IMG/VR virus record: IMGVR_UViG_3300008267_000127
Coordinates: 1 to 38,828 of that record
DNA length: 38,828 bases
Direction: 5' to 3' (one strand)
From: a virus
Shown here: piece after piece, positions 8,376-16,941 of the stretch
Layout of the letters: each line of letters starts with the position of its first letter
Position numbering within the stretch: the stretch's first letter is position 1
Position numbers and translations under genes: made by a program
Notes under the pieces: model-generated
Database searches by the model: none
What the model was told of the DNA's origin: nothing
What the model saw: only the letters and a program-made list of their open reading frames with translations

Positions 8376-9778
8376 TGGTTCAAATACCCATCATCAAAGG
8401 CATCTACGCGGATACGTCGCCAGACTTTCGCGTGTCGTTGCCTGTCAATTTCCATGCTGTGCCGCGCGACACGGGCATCAGCAGCGGCTATCTGCGCCCT
8501 GCCGATGGAACGGTGCAGACCGGCACCGGCCCTGGCCTGCCGCGTGGTGGCATCCTGTGGAACGGCGTAGCTTATCGCGTGATGGGCACAAAGCTGGTGA
8601 CGCAAGCCGGTAATGGCACTGTCACGGTGTTGGGTGACGTGGGCAGCGGCGGGCAGTGCGGCTTTGATTACAGCTTTGACCGGCTGGCAATCACGTCTGG
8701 CGGGCGGTTGTATTATTGGAACGGCACCACGCTAACCCAAGTGACAGACCCCGACCTTGGCACGGCGCTAACCGTCATCTGGATTGACGGCTATTTCATG
8801 ACGACCGATGGGGAGTTCCTTGTCGTCACGGAATTGACCGACCCGACGCAGGTTAACCCGCTTAAGTATGGCAGCAGCGAGATTGACCCTGATCCTGTCA
8901 ACGGGCTGTTCAAAATCCGCAACGAAGCTGTTGCCGTCAACCGCTACACAATCGAGTATTTCGACAACGTGGGCGGCGATCTGTTCCCGTTCCAGCGCAA
9001 CGAGGGCGCGCAAATCCAGAAAGGCTGTGTCGGCACGTTTGCGGCGGCAATCTATCTTGATACGCTGGCCTTTGTCGGTGGCGGGCGTAACGAAGCGCCG
9101 GCTGTGTATATCGCCAACAATGCAAACGCGGTGAAAGTCAGCACGCAAGAGATTGACGAACTGCTGATGGCCTACAGCGAAACGCAACTGGCCGGCGTCA
9201 TCATGGAAGCGCGCAACGACCGCAGCAATCAGTTGCTCTATATCCATCTGCCAGACCGCACGCTCGTTTATGACGCTGCGGCATCAGAAGCGATTGGCGA
9301 ACCTGTCTGGACGGTGATGGTAACGACACTTGCCGGCTTTGCACAATATCGTGCGCGCGATATGATATGGGCTTATGACCGTTGGCAGGTGGCCGACCCT
9401 GCCTCTACATCGGTGGGCTATTTCACGCGGGATAGCAGCGCGCATTGGGGTGAAAAGGTGCGGTGGGAGTTCAGCACGCCGGTAATCTACAACAACGGCG
9501 CGGGCGCGATTGTGGCCAGCCTGGAACTTGTTGCATTGACCGGCAGCGTTACCCTTGGCAGCGCGCCCGTCATCAGCACAAGTTACACCGTGGACGGCGT
9601 TACATGGTCGCAAGATCGCGCGCTAGGCGTGGGCGGCACTGGGGTTAGGGCCAAGCGTCTGGTATGGTTCCGGCAAGGCTGGATGCGTCATTGGCGCGTG
9701 CAACGTTTCCGTGGCACGTCTGACGCCCACATGCCGTTTGCCCGTCTGGAGGCGGCGATTGAGCCGCTTGCCTACTGA
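8375..9778 (+). CDS. P22 gp10-like tail hub (packaged DNA stabilisation) protein
   Basis: The 467-aa product (P22 gp10 is 472 aa) follows gp4 on the connector and closes the tail channel. Shared landmarks with P22 gp10: the start QIPIIKGIYAD like QLPMMKGMGKD, LPVNF/LPVNM, SSGYLRP/SSGYLRS, TIEYFDNVGG/TIEYFSLTGA, QKGCVGT/QKGIAGT, APAVYIA/APSVYII, GVIMEARNDRSNQLLYIHLP/GVMETLRFDSHELLIIHLP and LVYDA. ATG 8375 overlaps the previous stop (TGATG) and is preferred to the TTG three bases earlier. The one-base overlap on both sides indicates translational coupling. Confidence 0.93.
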   Translation: MVQIPIIKGIYADTSPDFRVSLPVNFHAVPRDTGISSGYLRPADGTVQTGTGPGLPRGGILWNGVAYRVMGTKLVTQAGNGTVTVLGDVGSGGQCGFDYSFDRLAITSGGRLYYWNGTTLTQVTDPDLGTALTVIWIDGYFMTTDGEFLVVTELTDPTQVNPLKYGSSEIDPDPVNGLFKIRNEAVAVNRYTIEYFDNVGGDLFPFQRNEGAQIQKGCVGTFAAAIYLDTLAFVGGGRNEAPAVYIANNANAVKVSTQEIDELLMAYSETQLAGVIMEARNDRSNQLLYIHLPDRTLVYDAAASEAIGEPVWTVMVTTLAGFAQYRARDMIWAYDRWQVADPASTSVGYFTRDSSAHWGEKVRWEFSTPVIYNNGAGAIVASLELVALTGSVTLGSAPVISTSYTVDGVTWSQDRALGVGGTGVRAKRLVWFRQGWMRHWRVQRFRGTSDAHMPFARLEAAIEPLAY

Positions 9779-10941
9779 TGGCATCGCAACCGCCTCGCGC
9801 GCTCAGGCTGACGCGCCAGCAGATTGCAGCGTTTGCCGGCGATGACTTTGACACGATCCGGCAAATCGAACGGCTGTTCAACACGGCAGACACGACTGCC
9901 AGCACAACGGTTGATTTAGAGCAGTTGGTCGGCCTTGGCGGCATCGGCCCGCAACGTCTGCCCAACCCATCGCAACAAGTGGACACAATCGACTTTACGC
10001 GCTTTCCCGCGTTTGTCGGGCAGGAAGGCCGCGCCGGCTGGAACCCGTTTGCAGGCACGCTTGCATGGGGCATGGAAGGCAACGTGTTGCAGCGTGTTGG
10101 CCTGTCCAATTATGTGCGCGTGACAAACACCACGGGCAGCACGATCAACGCAGGCACGGTGCTGGGCGTTATCGGAATTGCGGGCAGCGGATATTATGAC
10201 GTTGCGCCATATCTTGCCGATGGTTTGACCGATGCATATTTGGCTATCGGCGTGGCGGCAACCGACATTGCCAACAACGATAGCGGCTATGCGGTGCAGT
10301 TTGGCTTTGCAGACAATCTTGATACGTCATCGTTTGCGGCTGGTGACATTCTCTACGCCAGCGGTGCGGTGGCCGGTGCGCTGACTGCCACGCCACCGGC
10401 ATTTGAGGTTCCGGTGGGCATCGTGACGCTGGTTAGCAGCACGGAAGGCCAGATTGTTGTGCGCGTGTGCTGCGCTGCGGGTGGCGGCGGCGGTGGGGGC
10501 GGCACGGTTACGAGCGTTGCGGCTGGCACTGGGCTTTCCGCTGCGCCTTCCCCGATTGTCGGCGCTGGCACCATCAGCCTTGCCAACACGACGGTTGCAG
10601 CGGGCAGTTATACGCTATCCAATATCACGGTTGACGCGCAAGGGCGGCTTACGTCCGCAGCCAATGGCACGGCGGTTACGAACGTTGCCACGGCGGGCAC
10701 GGTCAACGGCATTACGCTCACGGGCGGCCCAATCACGACAACCGGCACAATCACGCTAGGCGGAACATTGTCAGGCGTTGACCTCGGCACGCAGACGACC
10801 GGCAACCTGGCAGTGTCGCGTGGCGGTGTTCCTACGGGTGGCACAACAGGCCAAGCCCTAGTGAAAGTCAGCAATACAGATTATGACGTAGCATGGGCAA
10901 CCGGCTCTGCTGGTGCCGAGGCAATCTCGTGGGTAATTTGA
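9778..10941 (+). CDS. Fibre-like structural protein with glycine hinge
   Basis: The 387-aa product starts with a charged helical attachment region (residues 1-60), then a compact module with WNPFAGTLAWGMEGNVLQ near 88-105 and YVRVTNTTGSTINAGTVLGV near 112-131, a pattern I have seen in many phage fibre or tail-tip proteins. A run of nine glycines (about 236-244) separates a C-terminal Thr/Gly/Ser-rich repeat region (TVAAGSYTLSNITVDAQGRL...) typical of trimeric fibre shafts. It follows the gp10-like hub, the position of the tail needle gp26 in P22, but lacks the heptad repeats of a needle. Confidence 0.66.
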   Translation: MASQPPRALRLTRQQIAAFAGDDFDTIRQIERLFNTADTTASTTVDLEQLVGLGGIGPQRLPNPSQQVDTIDFTRFPAFVGQEGRAGWNPFAGTLAWGMEGNVLQRVGLSNYVRVTNTTGSTINAGTVLGVIGIAGSGYYDVAPYLADGLTDAYLAIGVAATDIANNDSGYAVQFGFADNLDTSSFAAGDILYASGAVAGALTATPPAFEVPVGIVTLVSSTEGQIVVRVCCAAGGGGGGGGTVTSVAAGTGLSAAPSPIVGAGTISLANTTVAAGSYTLSNITVDAQGRLTSAANGTAVTNVATAGTVNGITLTGGPITTTGTITLGGTLSGVDLGTQTTGNLAVSRGGVPTGGTTGQALVKVSNTDYDVAWATGSAGAEAISWVI

Positions 10942-10942
10942 C

Positions 10943-11833
10943 ATGCTGAACCTCACCACGTCTGGCAGCGAAATTCGCGTTACGTCGAGCGCGGCGGCAA
11001 CGCTGGATATTCATGCTTCATGGGCTGATCTCGTTAGCGGCTCTGTCACGCTTGGCCAGACTGATACGGCCATGGTTTCGGCAACGACTACGGCTGTAGT
11101 GGCAGGGCCAAGCAGCGGCGTGCGTAACGTCAAGACGCTGTTCATCCGCAACAAGGGCGCTGTGCCTGCGACGGTGACGGTTGCCCACTACAACGGCACC
11201 ACGGCCTTTGAGATTTATAGCGCGTTCGTCGGTGCTGGCGGCCAGTTGCACTATAGCGAGGGGACAGGTTTTTTTGCCAGCAACACAACGTTGCGCGGCG
11301 GCGTTCATGGCGCTGCTACTTATGGCTCCGGCGCGTTTGTGCTGCCCACTGTCAACGCGACCGCATTAGGCACGGCTGCAACGGCTGCCGACCGCTTTGA
11401 AAGCGTGCCATTCATTCCCGCGCATGATCTTGTAGTTAACCAACTTGCCATTGAAGTAACAACGGGCGTTGCGGCTTCCACGTTTCGGCTAGGCATTTAT
11501 GCGGATAACGGCGCAACGGCCCCAGGAACGTTGCTTGTTGGAACGATTGCCCTGTCTAGCGCGGGGACTGGCTACGTGACGGACACTATTGCATCTCGGA
11601 CGCTGGCGGCGGGCGAGCTTTATTGGCTTGTGACGCACGCCAGCGCCAACCCGACATTTCGAGCGGTGGCCAACGGTGGATCATATGCTTTCAGCGCGCC
11701 TGCGGCTGGTTCCACGGCTAATTTTGTCGTTCAACGCGGCACGTCTGCCTTCGCGGGCGGCTTGCCGGCATCCGCTCCGGCTTGCACGCCCACGAACGCT
11801 GCGGCTCCTGCTATCCGATTGCGTCTGGCATAA
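10943..11833 (+). CDS. Putative tail structural protein, beta-rich
   Basis: The 296-aa product is almost free of Lys and Trp and rich in Ala, Thr, Gly and Val. The first about 100 residues resemble small beta-sandwich fibre proteins (VRNVKTLFIRNKGAVPATVTVAHYNG). The C-terminal half, from AATAADRFESVPFIPAHDLVVNQLAIEVTT on, resembles a jelly-roll carbohydrate-binding module in rhythm (FRLGIYAD.GATAPGTLL, AGELYWLVTHA). It may bind cell-surface sugars or form a fibre tip. One base separates it from the gene before and nine from the gene after. Confidence 0.58.
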   Translation: MLNLTTSGSEIRVTSSAAATLDIHASWADLVSGSVTLGQTDTAMVSATTTAVVAGPSSGVRNVKTLFIRNKGAVPATVTVAHYNGTTAFEIYSAFVGAGGQLHYSEGTGFFASNTTLRGGVHGAATYGSGAFVLPTVNATALGTAATAADRFESVPFIPAHDLVVNQLAIEVTTGVAASTFRLGIYADNGATAPGTLLVGTIALSSAGTGYVTDTIASRTLAAGELYWLVTHASANPTFRAVANGGSYAFSAPAAGSTANFVVQRGTSAFAGGLPASAPACTPTNAAAPAIRLRLA

Positions 11834-11842
11834 GGAACGCAC

Positions 11843-12175
11843 ATGGCCATTACCGCACAAGCCCTGATACAACCCAAATACGCCAGCACAACGCTAACGG
11901 CGGATTACACGGCTGCGGCTAAGACGATTGTTGACGCCTTCACCGTGACGAACGTAAGCGGTGGTGCGTCACAGATCACCGTGCATGTCGTTCCGGCTGG
12001 CGATGCGCCGAGCGCGGATAACTGCATCGTCAAGACGCGCGCCGTTGCTGTGAATGAGAGCTACATGGTCACGCCGATGCTTGGGCAGGTGGTGGAAAGC
12101 GGCGCGGCCATCTGGTGTGTGTCGGTTGCCGGCAATGCGCTGGTGCTGTTTGCAAGCGGGCGCGTGATTACTTGA
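11843..12175 (+). CDS. Small beta-rich virion protein, 110 aa
   Basis: The 110-aa product (MAITAQALIQPKYAS...) alternates hydrophobic and Thr residues, with VVPAGDAPSADNCIV and a C-terminal strand ALVLFASGRVIT. The pattern 'vp.g..ps..N.i......i...e.y' recurs in small phage proteins encoded next to tail fibres. There is a ribosome site AAGGAAC eight bases before the ATG. It is the last gene before a 79-base gap and the acetyltransferase gene. Function not known. Confidence 0.58.
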   Translation: MAITAQALIQPKYASTTLTADYTAAAKTIVDAFTVTNVSGGASQITVHVVPAGDAPSADNCIVKTRAVAVNESYMVTPMLGQVVESGAAIWCVSVAGNALVLFASGRVIT

Positions 12176-12254
12176 TTAGCGCGGCGTGATAGGGTAGAAC
12201 TACGCTACCGAGCGTCAAGAGGCAGCCGGTGGCCTCGTTCCGTAGCAGGTGGCT
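12176..12254 (+). promoter_or_regulatory. Structured intergenic segment before the acetyltransferase gene
   Basis: Two short inverted repeats lie in tandem: GGTAG...CTACC around 12193-12209 and GAGGC...GCCTC around 12219-12236. Neither has a U-tract, so a classical terminator is unlikely. The segment separates tail/fibre genes from ejection-protein genes and may be a processing or attenuation site. No tRNA cloverleaf can be drawn. Confidence 0.3.
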
Positions 12255-12752
12255 ATGACGCAGGACGCTCGCATCGCACTATCACAGCTCAACCGTAGCG
12301 CGGTAATCCGCCCCGCTGATTATGGCGACGTTGGCGCGATTGTTGACCTTGGCCGCGTGTTCCTTTCCGTTTCGGACATGGAAGCACTAGCGGCTTTTTG
12401 CCCTGAAAGCCTTGGCCGTTCGCTGCACAACATGGTTGACGCGCCTAACGCCATTTTGCTGGTCGCAGAGGAAGGCGGCCAGATTGTCGGCATGGCTGGC
12501 GCGATGGTGTTCCAGGCATATTGGAACGCGGAAGTAACCATTGGGCAAGAGACATTCTGGTGGGTGCAGCCCGAAGCGCGCGGCAAGTTTGGCAGCGCAT
12601 TGCTGGCGGCGCTTGAAGATGAGGCGAAAGCGCGCGGCGCTCGCACGTTCCTGATGGTTTCGCTCGAAGCGTTGCGGCCTGAGGCGGTGGGCAAGCTATA
12701 CGAGCGGCGCGGCTATGCCCCGCTTGAACATACGTTTTGGAAGGCGCTGTAA
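12255..12752 (+). CDS. GNAT-family N-acetyltransferase
   Basis: The 165-aa product has the GNAT order: an N-terminal VIRPADYGDVGAIVDL helix, strands NAILLVAEEGGQIVGMAGAM, and the acetyl-CoA motif A near residues 94-117 (VQPEARGKFGSALLAALEDE, i.e. R-G-x-x-G), then YERRGYAPLEHTFWK, a typical motif B end. It should transfer acetyl from acetyl-CoA to an unknown amine, perhaps a virion or host protein. ATG 12255, preceded by GCAGG, is preferred to the in-frame GTG at 12249. It lies one base ahead of the ejection-protein genes; other podoviruses also carry such an enzyme near internal virion genes. Confidence 0.82.
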   Translation: MTQDARIALSQLNRSAVIRPADYGDVGAIVDLGRVFLSVSDMEALAAFCPESLGRSLHNMVDAPNAILLVAEEGGQIVGMAGAMVFQAYWNAEVTIGQETFWWVQPEARGKFGSALLAALEDEAKARGARTFLMVSLEALRPEAVGKLYERRGYAPLEHTFWKAL

Positions 12753-13433
12753 ATGGCTATTACGACACTTGGCGCAATCGCGCTTGGCGTTGGCGCACTT
12801 GGCGGCGTGGCATCGTCTGCAATCGGTGCAGGCGCGGCACGCAGCGCAGGACGGGCGCAGGAGGCGGCGGCACAGCAGGGCATTGACGAACAGCGCCGGC
12901 AGTTTGACGCAATGCAGCAGTTGCTTGCGCCTTATGTGCAGGCAGGTGGGCCGGCGCTTGATGCGCTGATGGGTGCGGCGGGTTTGCGTGGGCCGGAAAG
13001 CCAAGCCCAGGCTATCCAGCAGCAAGAGCAAAGCCCGCTGTTTCAGGGCCTCTATCAGCAGGGCGAAAACGCCATCTTGCAGAACGCCAGCGCGACGGGT
13101 GGGCTTCGCGGCGGCAACGTGCAAGGCGCTCTTGCTCAATTCCGCCCGCAACTTTTGAACCAGCTATTCAGTCAGCAATATGACCGCTTGGCCGGCATTA
13201 CCTCGCTTGGCCAGAACGCGGCGGCTTTTCAGGGTAACGCCGGATTGCAGACGGGCCAGAACATTGCCAACTCGTTTGGGCAGATTGGCGCGGCACAGGC
13301 TGGCGCACGCATTGGCGCGGCTAACTCTATCAATCAGGGCATTGGTTCGGTGGCAAACATGCCATTCCAGATGTATGGATTGCAGCAAGGGCTTGGCCGC
13401 AATCCTGCCCCGTTTAGCGGATTGTTCGGCTAA
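12753..13433 (+). CDS. DNA ejection protein, P22 gp7-like
   Basis: The 226-aa product (P22 gp7 is 229 aa) starts with a hydrophobic Gly/Ala segment (residues 4-27, LGAIALGVGALGGVASSAIG) able to enter membranes, followed by a Gln/Ala-rich helical body (AQEAAAQQGIDEQRRQFDAMQQ) and repeated AGLQTGQNIAN-like helices. The central LFQGLYQQGENAILQNASATGGLRGG is a motif of phage internal virion 'DNA transfer' proteins. It should be packed in the capsid and injected to help DNA cross the periplasm. It is translationally coupled (TAATG) to the next ejection gene. Confidence 0.8.
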   Translation: MAITTLGAIALGVGALGGVASSAIGAGAARSAGRAQEAAAQQGIDEQRRQFDAMQQLLAPYVQAGGPALDALMGAAGLRGPESQAQAIQQQEQSPLFQGLYQQGENAILQNASATGGLRGGNVQGALAQFRPQLLNQLFSQQYDRLAGITSLGQNAAAFQGNAGLQTGQNIANSFGQIGAAQAGARIGAANSINQGIGSVANMPFQMYGLQQGLGRNPAPFSGLFG

Positions 13434-14257
13434 TGGTCGCTCCGTTCAACTATAACGTGCAGGGCGCTAACGTCGATCCGTTTGGCGCGTTTACGCAGGC
13501 ATACGGCCAAGGGGCGGCCATTCGCGCAGATCAGGCACGCGCGCAGGCGGCAGAAGTTGCGGCACAAGAAAAGATGATGCTACAGCAGGCCATGCGCGAG
13601 TTTGGCACGGCCAAGACGCCTGCCGAAAAAGTGGCGGTCATGGAGAAATACCCGTCTTTCGCCAAGCCCATCAGTGAACAATGGGGCGCGTTTGATGAAG
13701 CCACCCGCAAGCCGGTCTATGATGCTGGCCTGCGTGGTTATACGGCATTGCAGGGCGGCAACGGCAAGGCTGCGGCGCAAGAATGGCGCACGACTTCCGA
13801 GGCGTTCAAGAACAGCGGCAAGCCTGACATTGCCAAGCAGTTTGCCGACATGGCCGACATTGCCGAGAAAGACCCGAACGCGGCCAACATCATGGCGTCT
13901 GCTTTCTTGGCTGGCACTGATGGCAAGCGGTTTAAGGAATACGGCGAGGCAGTCGGCACGCAAGGCTTGACCAGCTTTCAGAAAGACTTGGCCGCATCCG
14001 GCGTTGACCCGAAAAGCCCGGAAGGCGTTGCCCTTGCAAAGCAGTATGTGCAAAACCGCGTCGATCCTATCGTGACCATGGAAACGCCGCGCGGCACTCA
14101 ATTCATTGGCCCAATGTCCGAGTATCAGCGCCGCTATGGTGGGGGCGGTGGCGCTGCGCCGCAAAAGCTGCCCGTTGTGACTAATCAACAGCAATACGAC
14201 GCAATCCCGTCCGGCCAGAAGTTTGTTTGGAACGGCGCTGTGATGGAGAAGCCTTAA
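13433..14257 (+). CDS. DNA ejection protein, P22 gp20-like position
   Basis: The 274-aa product is mostly helical and Ala/Gln-rich (AIRADQARAQAAEVAAQEKMMLQQAM near 29-54) with a C-terminal module after residue 235 (a run of Gly, then APQKLPVVTNQQQYDAIPSG). The end ...YDAIPSGQKFVWNGAVMEKP is a short beta motif common in phage internal proteins. It lies between gp7-like and gp16-like genes, exactly the gp20 position, and both junctions overlap (TAATG), so the three should be made together. Similarity to gp20 itself is not evident; the call is mainly positional. Confidence 0.7.
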   Translation: MVAPFNYNVQGANVDPFGAFTQAYGQGAAIRADQARAQAAEVAAQEKMMLQQAMREFGTAKTPAEKVAVMEKYPSFAKPISEQWGAFDEATRKPVYDAGLRGYTALQGGNGKAAAQEWRTTSEAFKNSGKPDIAKQFADMADIAEKDPNAANIMASAFLAGTDGKRFKEYGEAVGTQGLTSFQKDLAASGVDPKSPEGVALAKQYVQNRVDPIVTMETPRGTQFIGPMSEYQRRYGGGGGAAPQKLPVVTNQQQYDAIPSGQKFVWNGAVMEKP

Positions 14258-16941
14258 TGGCTGAACTGCCTCCTTGGATGAAAGGCGCAAAGGTTGTCGC
14301 CAAGCCGGAAGAATTGCGTCCGGCAGAGCGTCCGGCTGTGGAATTCACGCCGCCGCAAGACCCTATGTCACCGGCAGAAGCAACGCGCCTTGGCTTTGAA
14401 AGCACACGCCTGCAAATGCAGCAGGATGCAGAGCAGCGCACCATTGCTGACAAGGAACGCCAACGCCGTGAATTGACGGAAACGCAGTCAAAGGGGCTTG
14501 GTTTTTATCAGCGCGCCCGTTCGGCAGACGTTGAGTTTGAGCGTCTTGGCCTTGATCCGCAGAGCTACACCGAACTGCTGATTAACCGCCGTTCGCCCAA
14601 CTTTAGCCGTGCCGCGCTTTCCGATGAACGCCGCGCGCAACTTGACGCGATGGAAAATTTCATTGCTGCCACGCTGCGTCTGGAGTCCGGCGCGGCAATC
14701 TCGCCAGAGGAATTTGACAAGCAGGCGCGTATCTTCTTTCCAACGCCTGGCGCTGGCCCCAAGGAAATTGAGCAGAAGCGCAAGCAGCGCGAATTGGCCG
14801 TGCGTGGGTTTCGCGCCATTGCAGGCGAGTATGGCGCAGAGCAGGCCGATACGGCTTTGCGTGATCTTGGGTTCATAGACGAACAAGGCAAGCCGGTTTA
14901 CGGCGAGGCGCGGCAGGATGGCAGTCAAGGCCGCATCGTTACCGCTCCCGGCACCACAGGCGGCGTGGTAACTGGCGCTATCCAAGGCGGCCAGCCCATT
15001 ATGACGCCGCAGGATATGGAAGCCGGTAAAGCTATCCAAGAAGCGTGGAACCGCACCGGGCGCTTTGCCGATGTGCAGGCTGTTGCAGCGCAGTTTGGCC
15101 GTTCGTTTGGCTCCGAAGAAGCCGCGTTCCTGCAAGCCAATGAAGGCAAGCCCGTCACGATCAACGCCAACCCCACTGGCCAGCCCACAGCGGCAGAGGA
15201 AGCCGTTGGGGAGTTTGTCAGCACGCCAATGGGTGAGACCGTTGCGGCGGGCATGGTTAGCGCAGCCAGCGGGCAAACGTTTGGCTTGCTTGATGAGCTT
15301 GCACCTATCCTTGGCCTTGATGCTGACCGCGTGCAGGCTGCCAAGCGTTACCTGCAAGAGCGAAATGTTACCGCCTCGCTTGTTGGCGAAACGCTAGGCA
15401 GCATTGGCCCGGCTGGGCTGGCATCAACGGGTGTCAACGCGGCACTTGCTGGCACACGGCTTGCACCGCTTGCGCCTTTGGCCGGTGACGCGATTGCCGG
15501 CATCTTGGCGGGCGCGGGCGAGGCTAACGAAAACCGGCTTGGCGGCGCAATCGGTGGCGGCGTGCTTGGCGCTGGCGCTGGCGCGCTTGGTCGTCGCGTG
15601 TTTGGTGGTGGCCCTGATGTTGGCGGGCCGGGTGGTGGTGTGCCTGCTCCCACAGGCCCCCCCACGGCTGGCTCTGGTGGGCGTGTCAGCCTTTCAGGTG
15701 CTGCTACGCCTACGGAAACCATCCGAGTGACGGCGGCAGAAGATTTGCCCGTGCCCGTGTCGCTGATGAAGTTCCAGAAAAGCCGTGCATTTGAGGAAAG
15801 CCAGCGCGCCCGCGAGCTTGCCAAGAACAACGAGGTGGGCGGCCCCATCCGTGAGCGCATGGCACAACAGCAGCAGGCGATTGCGGCTAACTTTGACGCG
15901 TTCATTGATGAAACCGGCGCGCAAGTGCTTGGCAACCTTGAAGAGCAAGGCGCACGCATTACGGCGGGCATCCGCAGCATGGCGGACAAGAGCAAGGCCA
16001 AGTATCGCGCGCTCTATAAACGGGCAGAAGCGGCAGGCGAAACACGGGAACCTGTTAGCTATCAGCCGGTGCTAGACGCCATTGCGGCAAAGCTGCCCAC
16101 CGAACAAGACGAAAAGGTGCTGCGGATTGCGCGTGAAGCGATTGAACGCAACGACCCTAACGGCACCGGCCAGCTTTCGATTGAAGCCATGGAAGCCGTC
16201 CGCAAGGCTGTCGGCGCGAACATGGCAACGGACGCAAATCAAGCGCGGCTTGGCGGTGAGGTAAAGGGCATCATTGACAGCATCCTAGACGATGCAGGCG
16301 GCGACGTTTACCGTAGCGCCCGCGCGGCGTTCCGTGAGCATCAGGCGACGTTCAAGGACGTGGGCATTATCGCTCAACTGCTTGGCACGAAGCGCAACAG
16401 CACTGACCGCGTGGTTGCCGCTGAAAACGTGGTAGCGCGTATTCTTGCGCCCGGCACTGAGGCGGCACAGCTTCGCAAGATGCGTGACCTTGTGACGGGT
16501 GAGGGCGGCGACCCTCAAGCATGGGCAGAGGTGCAGGGCGCTGTGGCCGAGCAAATCCGTCGCGCCGCTTATCCGGCTGGCGCTGTTAAGGATGAGGCTG
16601 GCCAAGTGGCCGTTTCACCGGCTGGCCTTAAGCGCATCATTGAAAAGCTGGATGCGGGCGGCAAGTTGAATGTTATCTTTGACGGCAGCACGGCGCAAGG
16701 TTTCCGCACGCTGTCGGATGTGGCTCAAGACGTGTTTACCGCGCCGCCCGGCAGCATCAATTTCAGCAACACCACAAGCGCATGGGAGAACGCGCTAGAC
16801 CGCGTGTTGAATACGCTTGTAACCGGCCTGCCCGTGTCTGGCGGCGTCATGAACAACATCGTTGCCCCCTTGCGTAAGCGCATCAAAGAGCGCCCACTAC
16901 AGAAAGAGGTGCAGCAGCTTATCGGGGAACCGACGCAATGA
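14257..16941 (+). CDS. Large DNA ejection protein, P22 gp16-like
   Basis: The 894-aa product is larger than P22 gp16 (609 aa). It starts MAELPPWMKGAKVV, a type of N-terminus common in podoviral internal proteins. Residues about 30-280 are charged helices; residues about 340-460 form a hydrophobic Ala/Gly-rich region (GETVAAGMVSAASGQTFGLL, then LGGAIGGGVLGAGAGALG) that could span a membrane; a Pro/Gly hinge (about 465-490) follows, then a long helical C-terminus. No lytic transglycosylase motif is visible. ATG 14257 overlaps the preceding stop and is preferred to an in-frame start 30 bases earlier. It should be ejected into the host to form the translocation conduit. Confidence 0.75.
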   Translation: MAELPPWMKGAKVVAKPEELRPAERPAVEFTPPQDPMSPAEATRLGFESTRLQMQQDAEQRTIADKERQRRELTETQSKGLGFYQRARSADVEFERLGLDPQSYTELLINRRSPNFSRAALSDERRAQLDAMENFIAATLRLESGAAISPEEFDKQARIFFPTPGAGPKEIEQKRKQRELAVRGFRAIAGEYGAEQADTALRDLGFIDEQGKPVYGEARQDGSQGRIVTAPGTTGGVVTGAIQGGQPIMTPQDMEAGKAIQEAWNRTGRFADVQAVAAQFGRSFGSEEAAFLQANEGKPVTINANPTGQPTAAEEAVGEFVSTPMGETVAAGMVSAASGQTFGLLDELAPILGLDADRVQAAKRYLQERNVTASLVGETLGSIGPAGLASTGVNAALAGTRLAPLAPLAGDAIAGILAGAGEANENRLGGAIGGGVLGAGAGALGRRVFGGGPDVGGPGGGVPAPTGPPTAGSGGRVSLSGAATPTETIRVTAAEDLPVPVSLMKFQKSRAFEESQRARELAKNNEVGGPIRERMAQQQQAIAANFDAFIDETGAQVLGNLEEQGARITAGIRSMADKSKAKYRALYKRAEAAGETREPVSYQPVLDAIAAKLPTEQDEKVLRIAREAIERNDPNGTGQLSIEAMEAVRKAVGANMATDANQARLGGEVKGIIDSILDDAGGDVYRSARAAFREHQATFKDVGIIAQLLGTKRNSTDRVVAAENVVARILAPGTEAAQLRKMRDLVTGEGGDPQAWAEVQGAVAEQIRRAAYPAGAVKDEAGQVAVSPAGLKRIIEKLDAGGKLNVIFDGSTAQGFRTLSDVAQDVFTAPPGSINFSNTTSAWENALDRVLNTLVTGLPVSGGVMNNIVAPLRKRIKERPLQKEVQQLIGEPTQ

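Noticed and set aside
10484-10510. G-rich run as a possible programmed frameshift site
   Set aside because: In frame it encodes a plain glycine hinge and the downstream sequence continues sensibly in the same frame; the similar run near 17800 also reads in frame as glycines.
12176-12248. Possible tRNA gene in the gap before the acetyltransferase
   Set aside because: Only two short hairpins; no T-loop GTTC/CCA-stem or cloverleaf can be drawn.
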